A stretch of 64,000 nucleotides of DNA from Helianthus annuus (taxonomy: Eukaryota > Streptophyta > Magnoliopsida > Asterales > Asteraceae): the NCBI RefSeq assembly GCF_002127325.2, contig NC_035433.2:94008033-94072032 (forward strand), given 5' to 3'. Below, in pieces: positions 32,679 through 44,172 of the stretch. Within the stretch, counting starts at the first letter, position 1; each line of letters begins with the position of its first letter. The notes below the pieces were generated by a model. It did not search any database, was not told where the DNA came from, and saw nothing but the letters and a program-made list of their open reading frames with translations. The position numbers and the translations under genes were made by a program.

Positions 32679-33317
32679 GAAGAGTTGGTATCAGAGCCAA
32701 TGGTTATAGGGAATTAGGTTATTAGCAATGCTTTGCCTAGACTATAACTTTCTAGGACCCCAACGCAAGTTTACTTGTGTTTAGATTTTTAAACAATACC
32801 GTCACCTATCCTTAGGTGATAACCACAACGAGAACACAATAACGAATCTGATTCGAAAATTAATCATCTATCCTTGGATGATTGATTACTAGGTTTTGAA
32901 CCCTTTGTTACATGATTTTGAACCCTTTCGGTTTGATTCATCTTTGGCTTCGTGCCTTTTGAATTTTCAAAATCTCGTCAAAGTTTGGGTCGAAATAATG
33001 TGAACACGTGCAAACTGGAAGAGTGAATGCCTGTACCCTGAGTTTTCTATCTAAGGCTAGAGTGTTAGTACAAATCCGCATTATCGGACCAATCACTCTT
33101 ACCTGGGAACTCTTGGGGTGAGTGTTCACTTATAGGCGAGCATGTCTTCGTGATACATTATTATGACCTATTTACTTTGATGTGTCACTGCGTGTCGTTT
33201 GTTTGTTCGAGGTAACGAACGAATGATCGCCTTCCTTGTGTTTTGTCGATGTTTTCAATACCTCTTTGTTCCTCCAATTGTCGACCTCACTCGTTTCTCA
33301 TGTTTCCTTGTTAGACA
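32679..33317 (+). other. PBS (32686-32697) and leader of E5
   Basis: TGGTATCAGAGC at 32686-32697, seven bases after the LTR end, for initiator tRNA-Met. The leader to gag ATG 33318 has no other supported feature. Confidence 0.88.
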
Positions 33318-34541
33318 ATGCCTCCTCGACGCGATGCTCGAACCGATGCTCAAACTTTTACTGCAGAGGAAGTCGCAGCCCTTGTCTCTCAGCAAATGGC
33401 TGCTGTGCTTCTAGGCATTGTGACCCAAATCCACGAATTATACAACAACAATAATAACAATAATAACGCTCGGTGTAATTTCAATAATTTCAATTCTGCG
33501 AAACCGCTTAAGTTTTCTGGGTCGCAAGGAGCAACCGCGCTCCTGCAGTGGTTTGAGAGTATCAAGAGCACATTCAGATATGTGCAGTGTCCGAATGCGC
33601 GCAAAGTTGAGTTTGCATCTAGTGTGTTCGAGAAGCGAGCTCTTACATGGTGGAACGGAGTGATGCGTGATAGGGGTGCCGAAGTGGCACTAGCACAAAC
33701 TTGGGAAGAGCTCCGAGCTCTCATGATGAGAGAGTTCTGTCCCCGTCACGAGATTCGAGTTTTGGAACGAGAATTTGACGTTTTGAAACAAGTCAGGGGA
33801 GAACACCGTGCTTATACGGATCGATTTGAGGAGCTCAGTTTGTTGTGTCCCACGATGGTTACCCCGTTGGATAAGGCAATCGAGAGGTATATCGATGGTT
33901 TACCTGATTCCATTCAGGACATCCTGACCGGCGTTAATCCTACTACCGTTCGTCAAGCGATCGAGTTGTCTGCTACCCTGACTGAGTCTCAAGTCAGGAA
34001 GGGTAAACTCACCCGCAAGGGTGATAAAAAGAAGTCAACCGATTCTGACAAGGAAAAGGGTAAGGGTAAGCAGGGTGAGTCTTCGAAGAAGTCAAGGAAG
34101 CGCAAGGCTTCCCAAAACTTTGCTATCACCAACCAGACTGCTCAGAACCCTCAGAACCCACCGACTCAACCTCCTGCAAAGAAAGCATATGCTGGTACTG
34201 CACCTCACTGTACTCGATGTAATGGTCACCATGTTGCCCAACAGGCCTGTAAACAGTGTGCTACGTGTGGTAGACTTGGGCATTTGGCCAACATTTGTCG
34301 TTGTGGTCAAAATCAGGCTGCTCAGGTTCCAGCACAAGATCAAGGGAATGCTGCGAGATTCCCACCCAGTTCGTGTTTCAATTGCGGAGAAATGGGTCAT
34401 TTCCGCAACAATTGCCCGAGATTGGTAAACGCGAATGCAAATGTCAACCCAAATCCGAACGCGAACGCGAATGTAAACCCCGCTCGTGGACGAGTGTTTA
34501 ACATCAATGAGGCGATCGATGATGCAGCAATGAACAATTAG
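33318..34541 (+). CDS. gag: Gag of E5, chromovirus type, 407 codons
   Basis: Open from ATG 33318 to TAG. The N-terminus MPPRRDARTDAQ is followed by an Asn run coded by AAC/AAT repeats (about residues 43-51). The capsid region is at about residues 55-220, with FSGSQGATALLQWFE, ALTWWNG and EFCPRHEIRVLE. A Lys/Ser-rich linker follows at about 230-265. There are two standard zinc knuckles, CATCGRLGHLANIC (from about residue 314) and CFNCGEMGHFRNNC (from about residue 353), with an extra Cys/His cluster just before them. The tail has Asn-Ala/Asn-Pro repeats. The protease that should follow is missing: text resumes only at the protease-RT linker (about 34720). The gag frame itself has no lesion that I can see. 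Confidence 0.9.
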   Translation: MPPRRDARTDAQTFTAEEVAALVSQQMAAVLLGIVTQIHELYNNNNNNNNARCNFNNFNSAKPLKFSGSQGATALLQWFESIKSTFRYVQCPNARKVEFASSVFEKRALTWWNGVMRDRGAEVALAQTWEELRALMMREFCPRHEIRVLEREFDVLKQVRGEHRAYTDRFEELSLLCPTMVTPLDKAIERYIDGLPDSIQDILTGVNPTTVRQAIELSATLTESQVRKGKLTRKGDKKKSTDSDKEKGKGKQGESSKKSRKRKASQNFAITNQTAQNPQNPPTQPPAKKAYAGTAPHCTRCNGHHVAQQACKQCATCGRLGHLANICRCGQNQAAQVPAQDQGNAARFPPSSCFNCGEMGHFRNNCPRLVNANANVNPNPNANANVNPARGRVFNINEAIDDAAMNN

Positions 34542-34613
34542 TATTTTGTAATTCATCTGGTTGTTATCTTTTAACATTTAAAGACAATGCGGTTGTTATA
34601 TAAATAAAAATTT

Positions 34614-35916
34614 GTGGTTTTTATTTTTAAACTACTGCAATTGTATGAATGTTTAATGCAACCTTATGATGTCAACACAAAGACAAACTACTCGTGTGGT
34701 TCTGTCATTTCCATGATCACTTGTGATCTCCCCAAGTACCTTAAATGCTCGTTTCAATGTTATCTACGAAAAGGATATGTTGCTTTCCTAGCACATGTCA
34801 CAGAGAAGAAAGGCAAGAACAAGAGTATTCATGATATTCCGATTGTTCGGGATTATCCAGAGGTGTTTCCTGATGAACTGCCGGGTTTACCTCCAGTTCG
34901 TTAAGTCGAGTTTCATATTGATCTTGTACCCAATGCTAACCCGATTGCGAAAGCACCTTATCGTCTTGCACCTTCCGAGATGCAAGAGTTATCGAAACAG
35001 CTTCAAGAATTATCTGATAAAGGATTCATCCGACCGAGTTATTCACCTTGGGGAGCTCCTGTCCTCTTTGTGAAAAAGAAAGATGGATCTTTTCGAATGT
35101 GTATCGATTATCGTGAGTTTAATAAGCTTACCATCAAGAATCGATATCCCCTACCTCGAATCGATGATCTCTTTGATCAGCTGCAAGGTGCTACCTGTTT
35201 TTCTAAGATCGATCTGCGTTCTGGGTATCATCAGCTTCGTGTATTCGAAGAAGATATTCCCAAAACTGCTTTCCGCACGAGATATGGACACTATGAGTTC
35301 ACTGTCAAGCCCTTCGGTTTGACAAATGCTCCAGCTATTTTCATGGACTTAATGAATAGGGTCTGTAAACCTTATTTAGACAAGTTCATCATTGTGTTCA
35401 TCGACGATATTCTCATTTATTCGAAGTCTCGAGTCGATCACGAGCAACACCTTCATTTGACTCTCGAACTCCTAAAGAAGGAACAACTTTTTGCTAAATT
35501 CTCCAAGTGTGAATTCTGGCTTAAAGAAGTTCAATTTTTGGGACATATTTTCAACGAGCAAGGTATTCATGTGGATCCATCCAAAATAATTACAATTAAG
35601 GATTGGAATACACCTACGACACCTACAAAAGTTCGTTCTTTTCTCGGACTTGCTGGGTATTATCGACGATTTATTTCAAACTTCTCTAAGATTGCGGTTC
35701 CACTCACTGCTTTGACTCAGAAGAATAAGCCTTTTGAGTGGGGACCCAAGCAAGAAGAAGTGTTCCGAACACTGAAACAGAAGCTATGTAATGCTCCTGT
35801 TCTATCTTTGCCCGAAGAAATCGATGATTTCGTTGTCTACTGCGATGCGTCCAACTTAGGCCTTGGTTGTGTTCTTATGCAACGAGGTAAAGTTATAGCA
35901 TATGCGTCTAGACAAT
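34614..35916 (+). pseudogene. pol: Reverse transcriptase and start of RNase H of E5
   Basis: One frame, broken by TAA at 34902-34904. It begins with the linker before RT (DYPEVFPDELPGLPP). RT motifs in order: [29 protein letters not shown], the catalytic [10 protein letters not shown] (FIDD at 35398-35409, the two Asp being metal ligands), then the thumb region and [11 protein letters not shown]. RNase H starts with [15 protein letters not shown] (first catalytic Asp present) and is cut at ...YASRQ by E7 at 35916/35917. The five bases ACAAT (35912-35916) are the TSD. The protease domain upstream has been lost. Continues at 42398. Confidence 0.9.
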
Positions 35917-37432
35917 TGATGACTGTCGTCAGAGTCAATCAAAAACCAAATTAAACTACGTAGATAGCGTAAGTAGGGTATCATATCCACGGGGAATATG
36001 TGGTTAGTGTTTAGCTAAATTAATTAATTAACTACTACTAATCTAGATTTGGGGTTTTGATTAATTCGAAGAATACTTTAAACTAATTAAAAGAAAATAT
36101 ATCAGATTTATAAATCGTAACTTCCTCCAAACTTCTGGTTCTAGGTTTCACAAAACTCAGTTTACTCAGTTAATTGGCCATCACATAGACATGATACTGG
36201 AAAGTTGGTTAATTTAATATGGTTATCAAAAATAGGTCTTTGTCATCAGATCTTTTATAATTTGATTAACCCTATTTACTAGCGTGAGTCAACCTACTCT
36301 ATGTCACCCAACAAGTTACTAAGTTTTGTCATCAACCGAACAAGTTGTAAAGCAAGAACTCAAAACACATGCAAATAGTTCAAAGAAACCAACACGTCAA
36401 TGTATTCATACAATGTTGTCAGAGTCAAAAATACATCCAATCCTGAGTATAAACTGAATAAAGTAAAAACCTAACTGAACCGTCCGCCTGGAGGAAGCCA
36501 CGGAAAGCCTAGCCGCTCATGGTTGTCTTCACAACATCGATTGTCATCCCAAACCGATCCAACATCCTTAACTAGCGTGAGAGATGAAAATTAAATTCGT
36601 TCTTTTCTAATCTTCTACGGCTGGATATATCCCCCCCCCCCAAAAGTGATGAAAACATATTATATATCAACCAAGTGTTGGCCCCCTTTCTCACATATGA
36701 CGGCTGCCCCAATCCTTCACGTACATGTGCCGTCCACAAGACCAATCATGTGCGGCCCAACTCCCTATAGTCCACATGATAATGACATGATTTTGTCAGC
36801 CCACTTGTGATGATGTTCTTTTCTTCCCTTGGTGTTGGCGGCCCAATAAAACAAAAATCCAACAAAGTCTCCTACGTGATGATTATTGATAATGTTTTTA
36901 GATGTTGAAAATATCATCCAAAATTTCCCCAAAGCAATTGTCTTCTTGTGTTTTAATGATGGCTGCTAACATGTATGCGTTGTATATATATATTGTTTGA
37001 TGATGGATATTGTGATGTTAAGATGGACAGTCCCCCAATGATCGACCCACTATGCCCGTCCAAGGAGCCCACGTGAGTTATATCTCCAAATTCCGATGAT
37101 GATGATTATTTCCCAAGAAATTCACGAATGGCTTTTGTGTTATCGGCCCATCTTCACATGGATTGGCACCTTTTTAATGCCCTCACAAACAACCAACGTG
37201 CTGCCTTTATAATTATGCCGTAAACCGTAACCTTTGACTCGTAACGGTTCATGTGTGTCTCGTTTATCAACCTGTCGAACCCGCTTTTAACTCGTTTACT
37301 CTCATTAACCCATTTTAATACCTGTTAAACACAGAGAACGCCAATACACAGTAAGTATGTAACACGTATGAATTAACATATTTAACATACTAATACTCAA
37401 CATAAAACACGACATATTTCGACCCGACATCA
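35917..37432 (-). repeat. 3' LTR of E7 (1,516 bp)
   Basis: Partner of 40883-42392. It differs by scattered substitutions, a longer C run at 36630-36642, and a few short indels. No gene. Confidence 0.93.
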
Positions 37433-39014
37433 CATCCCCACACTTATCTTTTTTCGTACCGAAAAAATTTTCTGCAATGGAATCACAATCAGAAACATCG
37501 GCATATAATATATTTAATTAATTTATTTAACAAATCAAACCACACGTTAACCAAGATTGCAGGTATATGATCCACCTAAACCCAACCGCCAGCTTCCAAG
37601 CCCTTATTCACGATTCATTAAGTTCAAGTAATTTATAGTTATCTATGGATCTCACACTCAAAAGACTACAACGCCACCTAATCTCGTTTCAAGTTTATAA
37701 GGTTAAAAGATTATAACTACTGTCTTATATAAAAAATCCTTTATGCTATTCCGATTCAATTTTATGATGGATAGATGGATGATATTGTGAGCTCTACATG
37801 CTTTTGCTTATGATCAGTTTAGCGGACATACGCCACACGAGTCACCATCCCCATGGTTAATGCCATAAACTTCACATATTTTTGTAAATCCACCTAGAGG
37901 GTATGTACCGCATGAGTCGCCATCCCCGCAGTAATACCATAGGCTTTGTTTTTTTCCTTTTTTTCAACATATAGCTCAAATGGATTGATGGAATATTTTT
38001 TTTCGGGCGCCACACTGTTTCGGATTTGTTTTCACAAAAAGAAACAGGTGTGCCAATTTAATCGGAAAAACTAAGTTTTTTTACTTATGACGTACCTCTT
38101 ATACCTTCCACAGCTTCAGTTTTGCCATAACTCCTATGGCGAGAACCCACAAGATTCCTAATTTAAGGTATATTATATCAATCATAAGAAACCCTCAACT
38201 GGCTGGGCCTACCCACATATCCTAAGTTAGACGTATGATCGATCGTTCATCATCTCTTATATATAGTAATCAAATGCCAACAAACTGTATCTATCATTTT
38301 CCATTTATTGCAAAAACTTTCTCGAAACATTTTCTATTTTTTTATTTTTTTTTTTTGGATTTTTTTTATATTTTTCAATTTTTTTTAATTTTTATATTTA
38401 CGACACGACTGACTGACACGACTACGACACAACTAGACAGACGTTTGTCTCCCCTCCCCACACTTATTTCCTTCATTGTCCTCAATGGAGCGAGAAACTA
38501 TTTATTTACTAAAAACATAAAACAAAATACAGAAATAAATGGAACAGACTCTCCTGATTTGACGCGGTTGGATCCTTTGAGCCTTGTTCCACAGCAACCG
38601 TATAGCATTTCATTCACGGTTGCTCAACACGGGACGCTTGTCTTTCTATAATTGTTCGAAACACTTTCGTCCAAATGGAGATTGAGTATGGACAAAAGCA
38701 ATCGAAACCTGCAACATAAAAATCACAAGCTCCCAAACAGGTTAAACAGGTTAACAATGAAGAGAAATGAGAGAAAAATAAGTTCCATGAGCAACCAAAC
38801 CTCCTCCGAATTCCCACACGTGTCCGGTTCGTACACAAAAGCAAAAACATATAAATTAAAACAAAACCTGGGTTGCCTCCCGGTCAGCGCTAAGTTTTTG
38901 TTAAGGTCTTCAGCCAGACCATACCCGGGTTGTCGATTATGGTGGTCTCGTAGGATGCTTCCTTCCTTCAGCTCCTAAGTTTGTTCTATTCCCACCATCA
39001 GTTTCTTCCCATAC
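37433..39014 (-). other. 3' non-coding region of E7
   Basis: PPT at 37433-37445. A T-rich low-complexity stretch lies at 38336-38400. A second PPT-like tract is at about 38450-38467 (minus-sense AAGTGTGGGGAGGGG), preceded in the minus sense by GAGGACAATG (about 38477-38486). Around 38900 is sequence similar to the end of the E4 coding region neighbourhood (CGGTCAGCGCTAAG compares with TTAGCGCTCTCGGG at 17185). No gene seen. Confidence 0.6.
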
Positions 39015-40709
39015 CTAATCATACCATTTACAAGCTTCTCTGTAACTATCGAACTCAAGAACTTCCTTAGCATTTTTACTTTTCCTTTTCTTTGACTTCT
39101 TCTTTGTTTTATCTTCATGTACCCTGTCAGTCATAAAACATTCTTTCTTTTCTGTTTGATTCTCCTTTTCAGGAGATCCGCATTTGTCAGTTTTGTGATT
39201 AGGTGAACTAGAAAACAACTTTAAACTCATTTTCTTATCCCCAAACCTCATTCTGACCGTTCCCTCGGCACAATTGATAATAGCCTTTGTTGTAGCTAAG
39301 AACGGTATGCCCAGAATAACAGTTGGTTGTGTATTCTTAGCACAATCAAGCACTAGGAAATCCACGGGATAATAGAATTCACCAACTTTTAGAATCACAT
39401 TCTTTACAATCCCCCTAAGACCTATAGGAGTTTGATCAGCCAACACCACTGTGGTTTTAACTTTTTGTAGTGGCCCAAAATCAGACTGATCATATAAACT
39501 CCCTGACAAAATACTCACACAAGACCCAAGATCCAATAAGGCCATGTCTAATTTAACATCACCAATTTGTATTGAAATAACAGGTGTTCCTGGAACTTGA
39601 GTTTTCGGGGGAAGGGTACCCATCAAAACGACGTTCACACTAGCAGTTAGATTAAGTTGTTTAGGAAATTTGTGACGTCGTTTATGGTTACTTAACTCTT
39701 CTAAACACTCAACATGATCAGGACTCTATTTAATTTGTTTAAGAAACGGTTTATTTATTTTTAGTTTTTCAAAACTTTCCCACCTTTCACCCCCAGGTGG
39801 TGCCCGTTTACTTAAATTTTCGTTTGCGACTAAAGCTTCTGGAAATGGAACTTTTACATTATTACCAATTTCAGAAAACTTGTCATTTGAACCATTTATA
39901 GATTTTGTAAAACTTTTAATTTCCTGATCATGTTCATTCTTACACTCAGACCCATTTATCTCATCTATCATACCCTCAACACCCTGGGGTGAATGAGTTT
40001 CAACAATAGAAATTTCAGAAAAAGGACGAGTACTTACCTCATCTATGTGGACACTGCTGTGAGAAGAACTGTGAGCTGGATTTTTCTGGCAATCACCAAG
40101 GAGCTTATCTTGATTTTTTCTGATGATAGCCACTTCTTCAGCTGATTGTCCAACCTGCTGTGACAAAGCCTTAACCTCCCTATCTCTCTCCTCATTGCTT
40201 TTCTGAATATCTTTCAAAAACTCCATGATCGTGTCAAACTTTTCATTGATGGAGTTATCATCCGACTCATATTGACCCGCTTGCTCATTCTCTTGAGACT
40301 GCCAATTGTTGTCATAGTTATCTTGATCTCCTTGATAACTCGAATAATTGCAGAATCCTTGCTTTATCTGTTTCAACAGTTCCATCATCTCATCTTTCGA
40401 ACCTTCAGCTGGACCACTCGATCTTCCATAACTATTCTGTTGAACATTATTAAACCTTTACTGACTTAAATTGACCCGATTCTGACCTCTTTGAATAAAC
40501 TGCTGATGTGGAGGCACAAAATCATTATATTCTTCACATCCAAATTGGTCATAATACCCGCTCACTTCATCTATATCATATCTAGCGTATTGGTTCTGAG
40601 TCGGTGATTGTCTGTTTCGAAAGTTCATTTGCTGACGCATTGGTCGGTTATGTTGTGAGAAATCAAGACCCTCAAATTCATTAAACTCGGGCTGATAAGC
40701 TCGATCCAT
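39015..40709 (-). pseudogene. Gag remnant and aspartic protease of E7
   Basis: A single minus-strand frame from ATG 40707-40709 (MDRAYQPEFNEFEG) to 39015, broken by TAA at 40458-40460 and TAG at 39726-39728. The first third is a Gln/Asn/Tyr-rich Gag tail, then a helical region (KFDTIMEFLKDIQKSNEERD, about 40250-40190). The protease is in 39638-39200: active-site text ALLDLGSCVSIL and VILGIPFLATTKAIIN. The tail is Lys-rich (about 39115-39060) and ends EACKWYD. Asp-Leu-Gly is common in Athila-type proteases. No RT or integrase follows, and the frame ends shortly before the 3' non-coding region. Confidence 0.82.
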
Positions 40710-40860
40710 GATTCAAAGACCTGCACAAGCACAAACAAAACACCCAAGCGTAATATCGAACTAACAAAATTAAATAAAATAAAAAGAACAATATTTTTGG
40801 GATTTTAAAATTTTTATGAGAACGCAAGAACAACTAACTAACTAACACAAAGCACACTAA

Positions 40861-40879
40861 TTCCCCGGCAACGGCGCCA
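40861..40879 (-). other. Primer-binding site of E7 (tRNA-Asp type)
   Basis: Minus-strand TGGCGCCGTTGCCGGGGAA, three bases from the LTR border. Same PBS as E4. Confidence 0.92.
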
Positions 40880-40882
40880 TTT

Positions 40883-42392
40883 TGATGACTGTCGTCAGAG
40901 TCAATAAAAACCTAATTAAACTACGTAGATAGCGTAAGTAGGGTATCGTATCCACGGGGAATATGTGGTTAGTGTTTAGCTAAATTAATTAATTAACTAC
41001 TACTAATCTAGATTTGGGGTTTTGAATAATTCGAAGAATACTTTAAACTAATTAAAAGAAAATATATCAGATTTATAAATCGTAACTTCCTCCAAACTTC
41101 TGGTTCTAGGTTTCACAAAACTCAGTTTACTCAGTTAATTGGCCATCACATAGACATGATGCTGGAAAGTTAGTTAATTTAATATGGTTATCAAAAATAG
41201 GTCTTTGTGATCAGATCTTTTATAATTTGGTTAACCCTATTTACTAGCGTGAGTCAACCTACTCTATGTCACCCAACAAGTTACTAAGTTTTGTCATCAA
41301 CCGAACAAGTTGTAAAGCAAGAACTCAAAACACATGCAAATAGTTCAAAGAAACCAACACGTCAATGTATTCATACAACGTTGTCAAAGTCAAAAATACA
41401 TCCAAACCTGAGTATAAACTGAATAAAGTAAAAACCTAACTGAACCGTCCGCCTGGAGGAAGCCACGGAAAGCCTAGCCGCTCATGATTGTCTTCACAGC
41501 ATCGGTTGTCATCCCAAACAGATCCAACATCCTTAATTAGCGTGAGAGATGAAAATTAGATTCATTCTTTTCTAATCTTCTACGGCTGGATATATCCCCC
41601 CCTAAAAGTTATGAAAATATATTATATATCAATCAAGTGTTGGCCCCCTTTCTCACATACGACGGCTGCCCCAATCCTTCACGTATATGTGACATCCACA
41701 AGACCAATCATGTGCGGCCCACTCCCTCTAGTCCACATGATGATATGATTTTGTCAGCCCACTTATGATGATGTTCTTTTCTACCCTTGGTGTTGGCGGC
41801 CCAATAAAACAAAAATCCAACAAAGTCTCCTACGTGATGATTATTGATAATGTTTTTAGATGTTGAAAATATCATCCAAAGTTCCCCAAAGAAATTGTCT
41901 TCGTGTGTTTTAATGATGGCTGCTAACATGTATGCGTTATACATATATATTGTTTGATGATGGATAATGTGATGTTAAGATGGACAGTCCCCCAATGATC
42001 GACCCACTATGCCCGTCCAAGGAGCCCACGTGAGTTATATCTCCAAAGTCCGATGATGATGATTATTTCCCAAGAAATCCACGAATGACTTTTGTGTTAT
42101 CGGCCCATCTTCACATGGATTGGCACCTTTTTAATGCCCTCATAAACAACCAACATGCTGCCTTTATAATTATGCCGTAACCTTTGACTCGTAACGGCTC
42201 ATGTGTGTCTTGTTTATCAACCTGTCGAACCCGCTTTTAACTCGTTTACTCTCATTAACCCATTTTAATACCTGTTAAACACAGAGAACGCCAATACACA
42301 ATAAGTATATAATACGTATGAATTAACATATTTAACATACTAATACTCAATATATACTAATATAAAACACGGCATGTTTCGACCCGACATCA
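40883..42392 (-). repeat. 5' LTR of E7 (1,510 bp)
   Basis: Partner of 35917-37432; plus-strand ends TGATGACTGTCG and CGACATCA. Followed by ACAAT and resumption of E5 pol. No gene. Confidence 0.93.
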
Positions 42393-42397
42393 ACAAT

Positions 42398-44137
42398 TGA
42401 AAGTTCACGAGAAGAACTACACAACTCATGATCTTGAGTTAGGTGCTGTAGTCTTTGCTCTCAAAATCCGGAGACACTATCTCTATGGCACGAAGTGTGG
42501 TTTTCACACACCACAAAAGTCTCCAGCACATTCTTAATCGGAAGGAGCTGAACATGAGACAACGACGTTAGGTTGAACTCCTAAACGATTATGATTGCAA
42601 GATTCGCTACCATCCTGGTAAGGCGAATGTCGTAGCCGATGCGCTTAGTCGAAAGGAGCGAGTCAAGCTTCATTTTGTTCGAACTCTATCTGATCTTCAA
42701 ACTCGTGTTCTTCAAGCTCAGCAATTTTGTGTTTCAAAAAATTTGATGGGTACGGAATTTCCACATCAGCTTGAGCTTAAACTCGAAGCGAAAGACGATG
42801 GTTTACTCTATTTCAAGGATCGTTTGTGGGTTCCGAAACAAGACGATCATCGCACCTTGGTAATGGACGAATCTCACAAGTCTCGATATTCTATCCATCC
42901 TGGTGCTGATAAAATGTACAAGGATCTTCATACTAAGTTCTGGTGGCCTGGTATGAAGAAAGATGTTGCCTTGTATGTATCAAAATGCCTAACTTTTCTC
43001 AAAGTCAAGGCTGAACATCAACGACCTTCTGGTTTGCTTGTACAACCAGAGATACCGGTTTGGAAGTGGGAGAACATTGCTATGGATCTCATCACTAAAT
43101 TACCGCGTACATCTAAAGGTCACGATGCTATATGGGTTGTCATCGATCGATTAACGAAGTCAGCTCATTTTATTGCGATTCGCGAGGATCTATCTGCTGA
43201 TAAACTTGCAAAGATTTATGTTGATGGGATTGTATCACGACATGGTGTTCCTTTGGACATCATATCTGATCGTGATGCTCGATTTTCATCTCATTTTTGG
43301 AAGACCATGCAATCTTCTATGGGAACCCACCTAAATCTAAGCATTGCTTATCATCCCCAATCAGATGGACAATCCGAGAGGATGATTCAAACTTTGGAGG
43401 ATATGCTTAGAGCATGCGTGATAGACTTTGGTGGTAATTGGGATTCTCATCTGCCATTGATCGAGTTCTCTTACAACAATAGTTATCATGCTAGCATCAA
43501 TATGGCACCGTTCAAAGCTCTTTACGGCCGAAAATGTCGTTCACCTGTCTGTTGGAATGAGATCGGTGAAGCTCAGCTTACTAGACCTGAGCTCATTCTA
43601 GAAACGACAGACAAAATCAAGAAAATTCGCGATAATCTTGTGACAGCTAGAAGCCGTCAAAAGAGTTATGCGGATTTACGACGCAAGCCCTTAGAATTTC
43701 AAGTCGGAGACCATGTCCTACTCAAGGTGTCACCTTGGAAGGAAGTGGTGAGATTTGGAAAGAAAGGAAAACTTGCACCACGATACGTTGGACCATTTAA
43801 GATTGTTGAAAGAGTTGGGAAGGTTGCCTATCGACTAGAGCTACCTCCAGAGCTTGGAAATACTCATCTAACATTTCACATGTCCAATTTGCGAAAGTCT
43901 TTAGCTGACGCTGATCTTCACATTCCTCTCGACGAGATCCGAATCGATGAAACGATGCACTTTGTCGAGAAACCTGTGGAGATAGTGGACCGTACATTCA
44001 AACAGTTGAAGAACAAACGGATTAAATTAGTCAAAGTTCGTTGGGAGTCCAAATGTGGCCCTGAGTTTACTTGGGAACGTGAGGACCAAATGAAGGCGAA
44101 ATATCCGCAATTGTTCTCACAAGTTTCCTCTAGTTAA
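42398..44137 (+). pseudogene. pol: RNase H end, integrase and chromodomain-like tail of E5
   Basis: RNase H resumes after E7. It is broken by a frameshift at about 42496-42503 and TAG at 42569-42571, and ends [16 protein letters not shown]. From there to 44137 the frame is open. The integrase zinc region keeps the two His, but the second Cys of the Cys-x2-Cys pair is Phe (KCLTFLK, about 42985), so zinc binding is doubtful. The core has Asp in AMDLITKLP, Asp in ISDRDARF and Glu in DGQSERMIQ, so the DDE triad is kept. A GPF block ([12 protein letters not shown], about 43780) is followed by a chromodomain-like region ([20 protein letters not shown], then [16 protein letters not shown]), which in chromoviruses guides insertion to heterochromatin. 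Stop TAA at 44135-44137. Confidence 0.9.
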
Positions 44138-44172
44138 AATTTCGGGACGAAATTTCCTAAAGTAGGGGAGAC
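44138..44172 (+). other. Pre-PPT hairpin and PPT of E5
   Basis: AATTTCGGGACGAAATT (44138-44154), a perfect 7-bp inverted repeat, overlaps the stop codon region by a few bases at most. PPT AGGGGAGAC at 44164-44172, then the LTR TGTGACAACTG. Confidence 0.82.

Larger units (their letters stand above)
35917..42392 (-). mobile_element. E7: short Athila-type element with gag-protease only, minus strand
   Basis: 6,476 bp with TSD ACAAT (35912-35916, 42393-42397) inside the E5 RNase H coding sequence. LTRs 35917-37432 (3') and 40883-42392 (5'), TGATG...CATCA like E4. PBS for tRNA-Asp at 40861-40879; PPT 37433-37445 (AAGTGTGGGGATG). The interior codes a Gag remnant and protease only. It has the same architecture as E4 but clearly different sequence, so two separate families share this format. 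Confidence 0.93.

Noticed and set aside
38235..38651. Phe-rich open frame with apparent membrane segments
   Set aside because: It is coded by a T-rich low-complexity stretch in the E7 non-coding region, on the strand opposite to the element.
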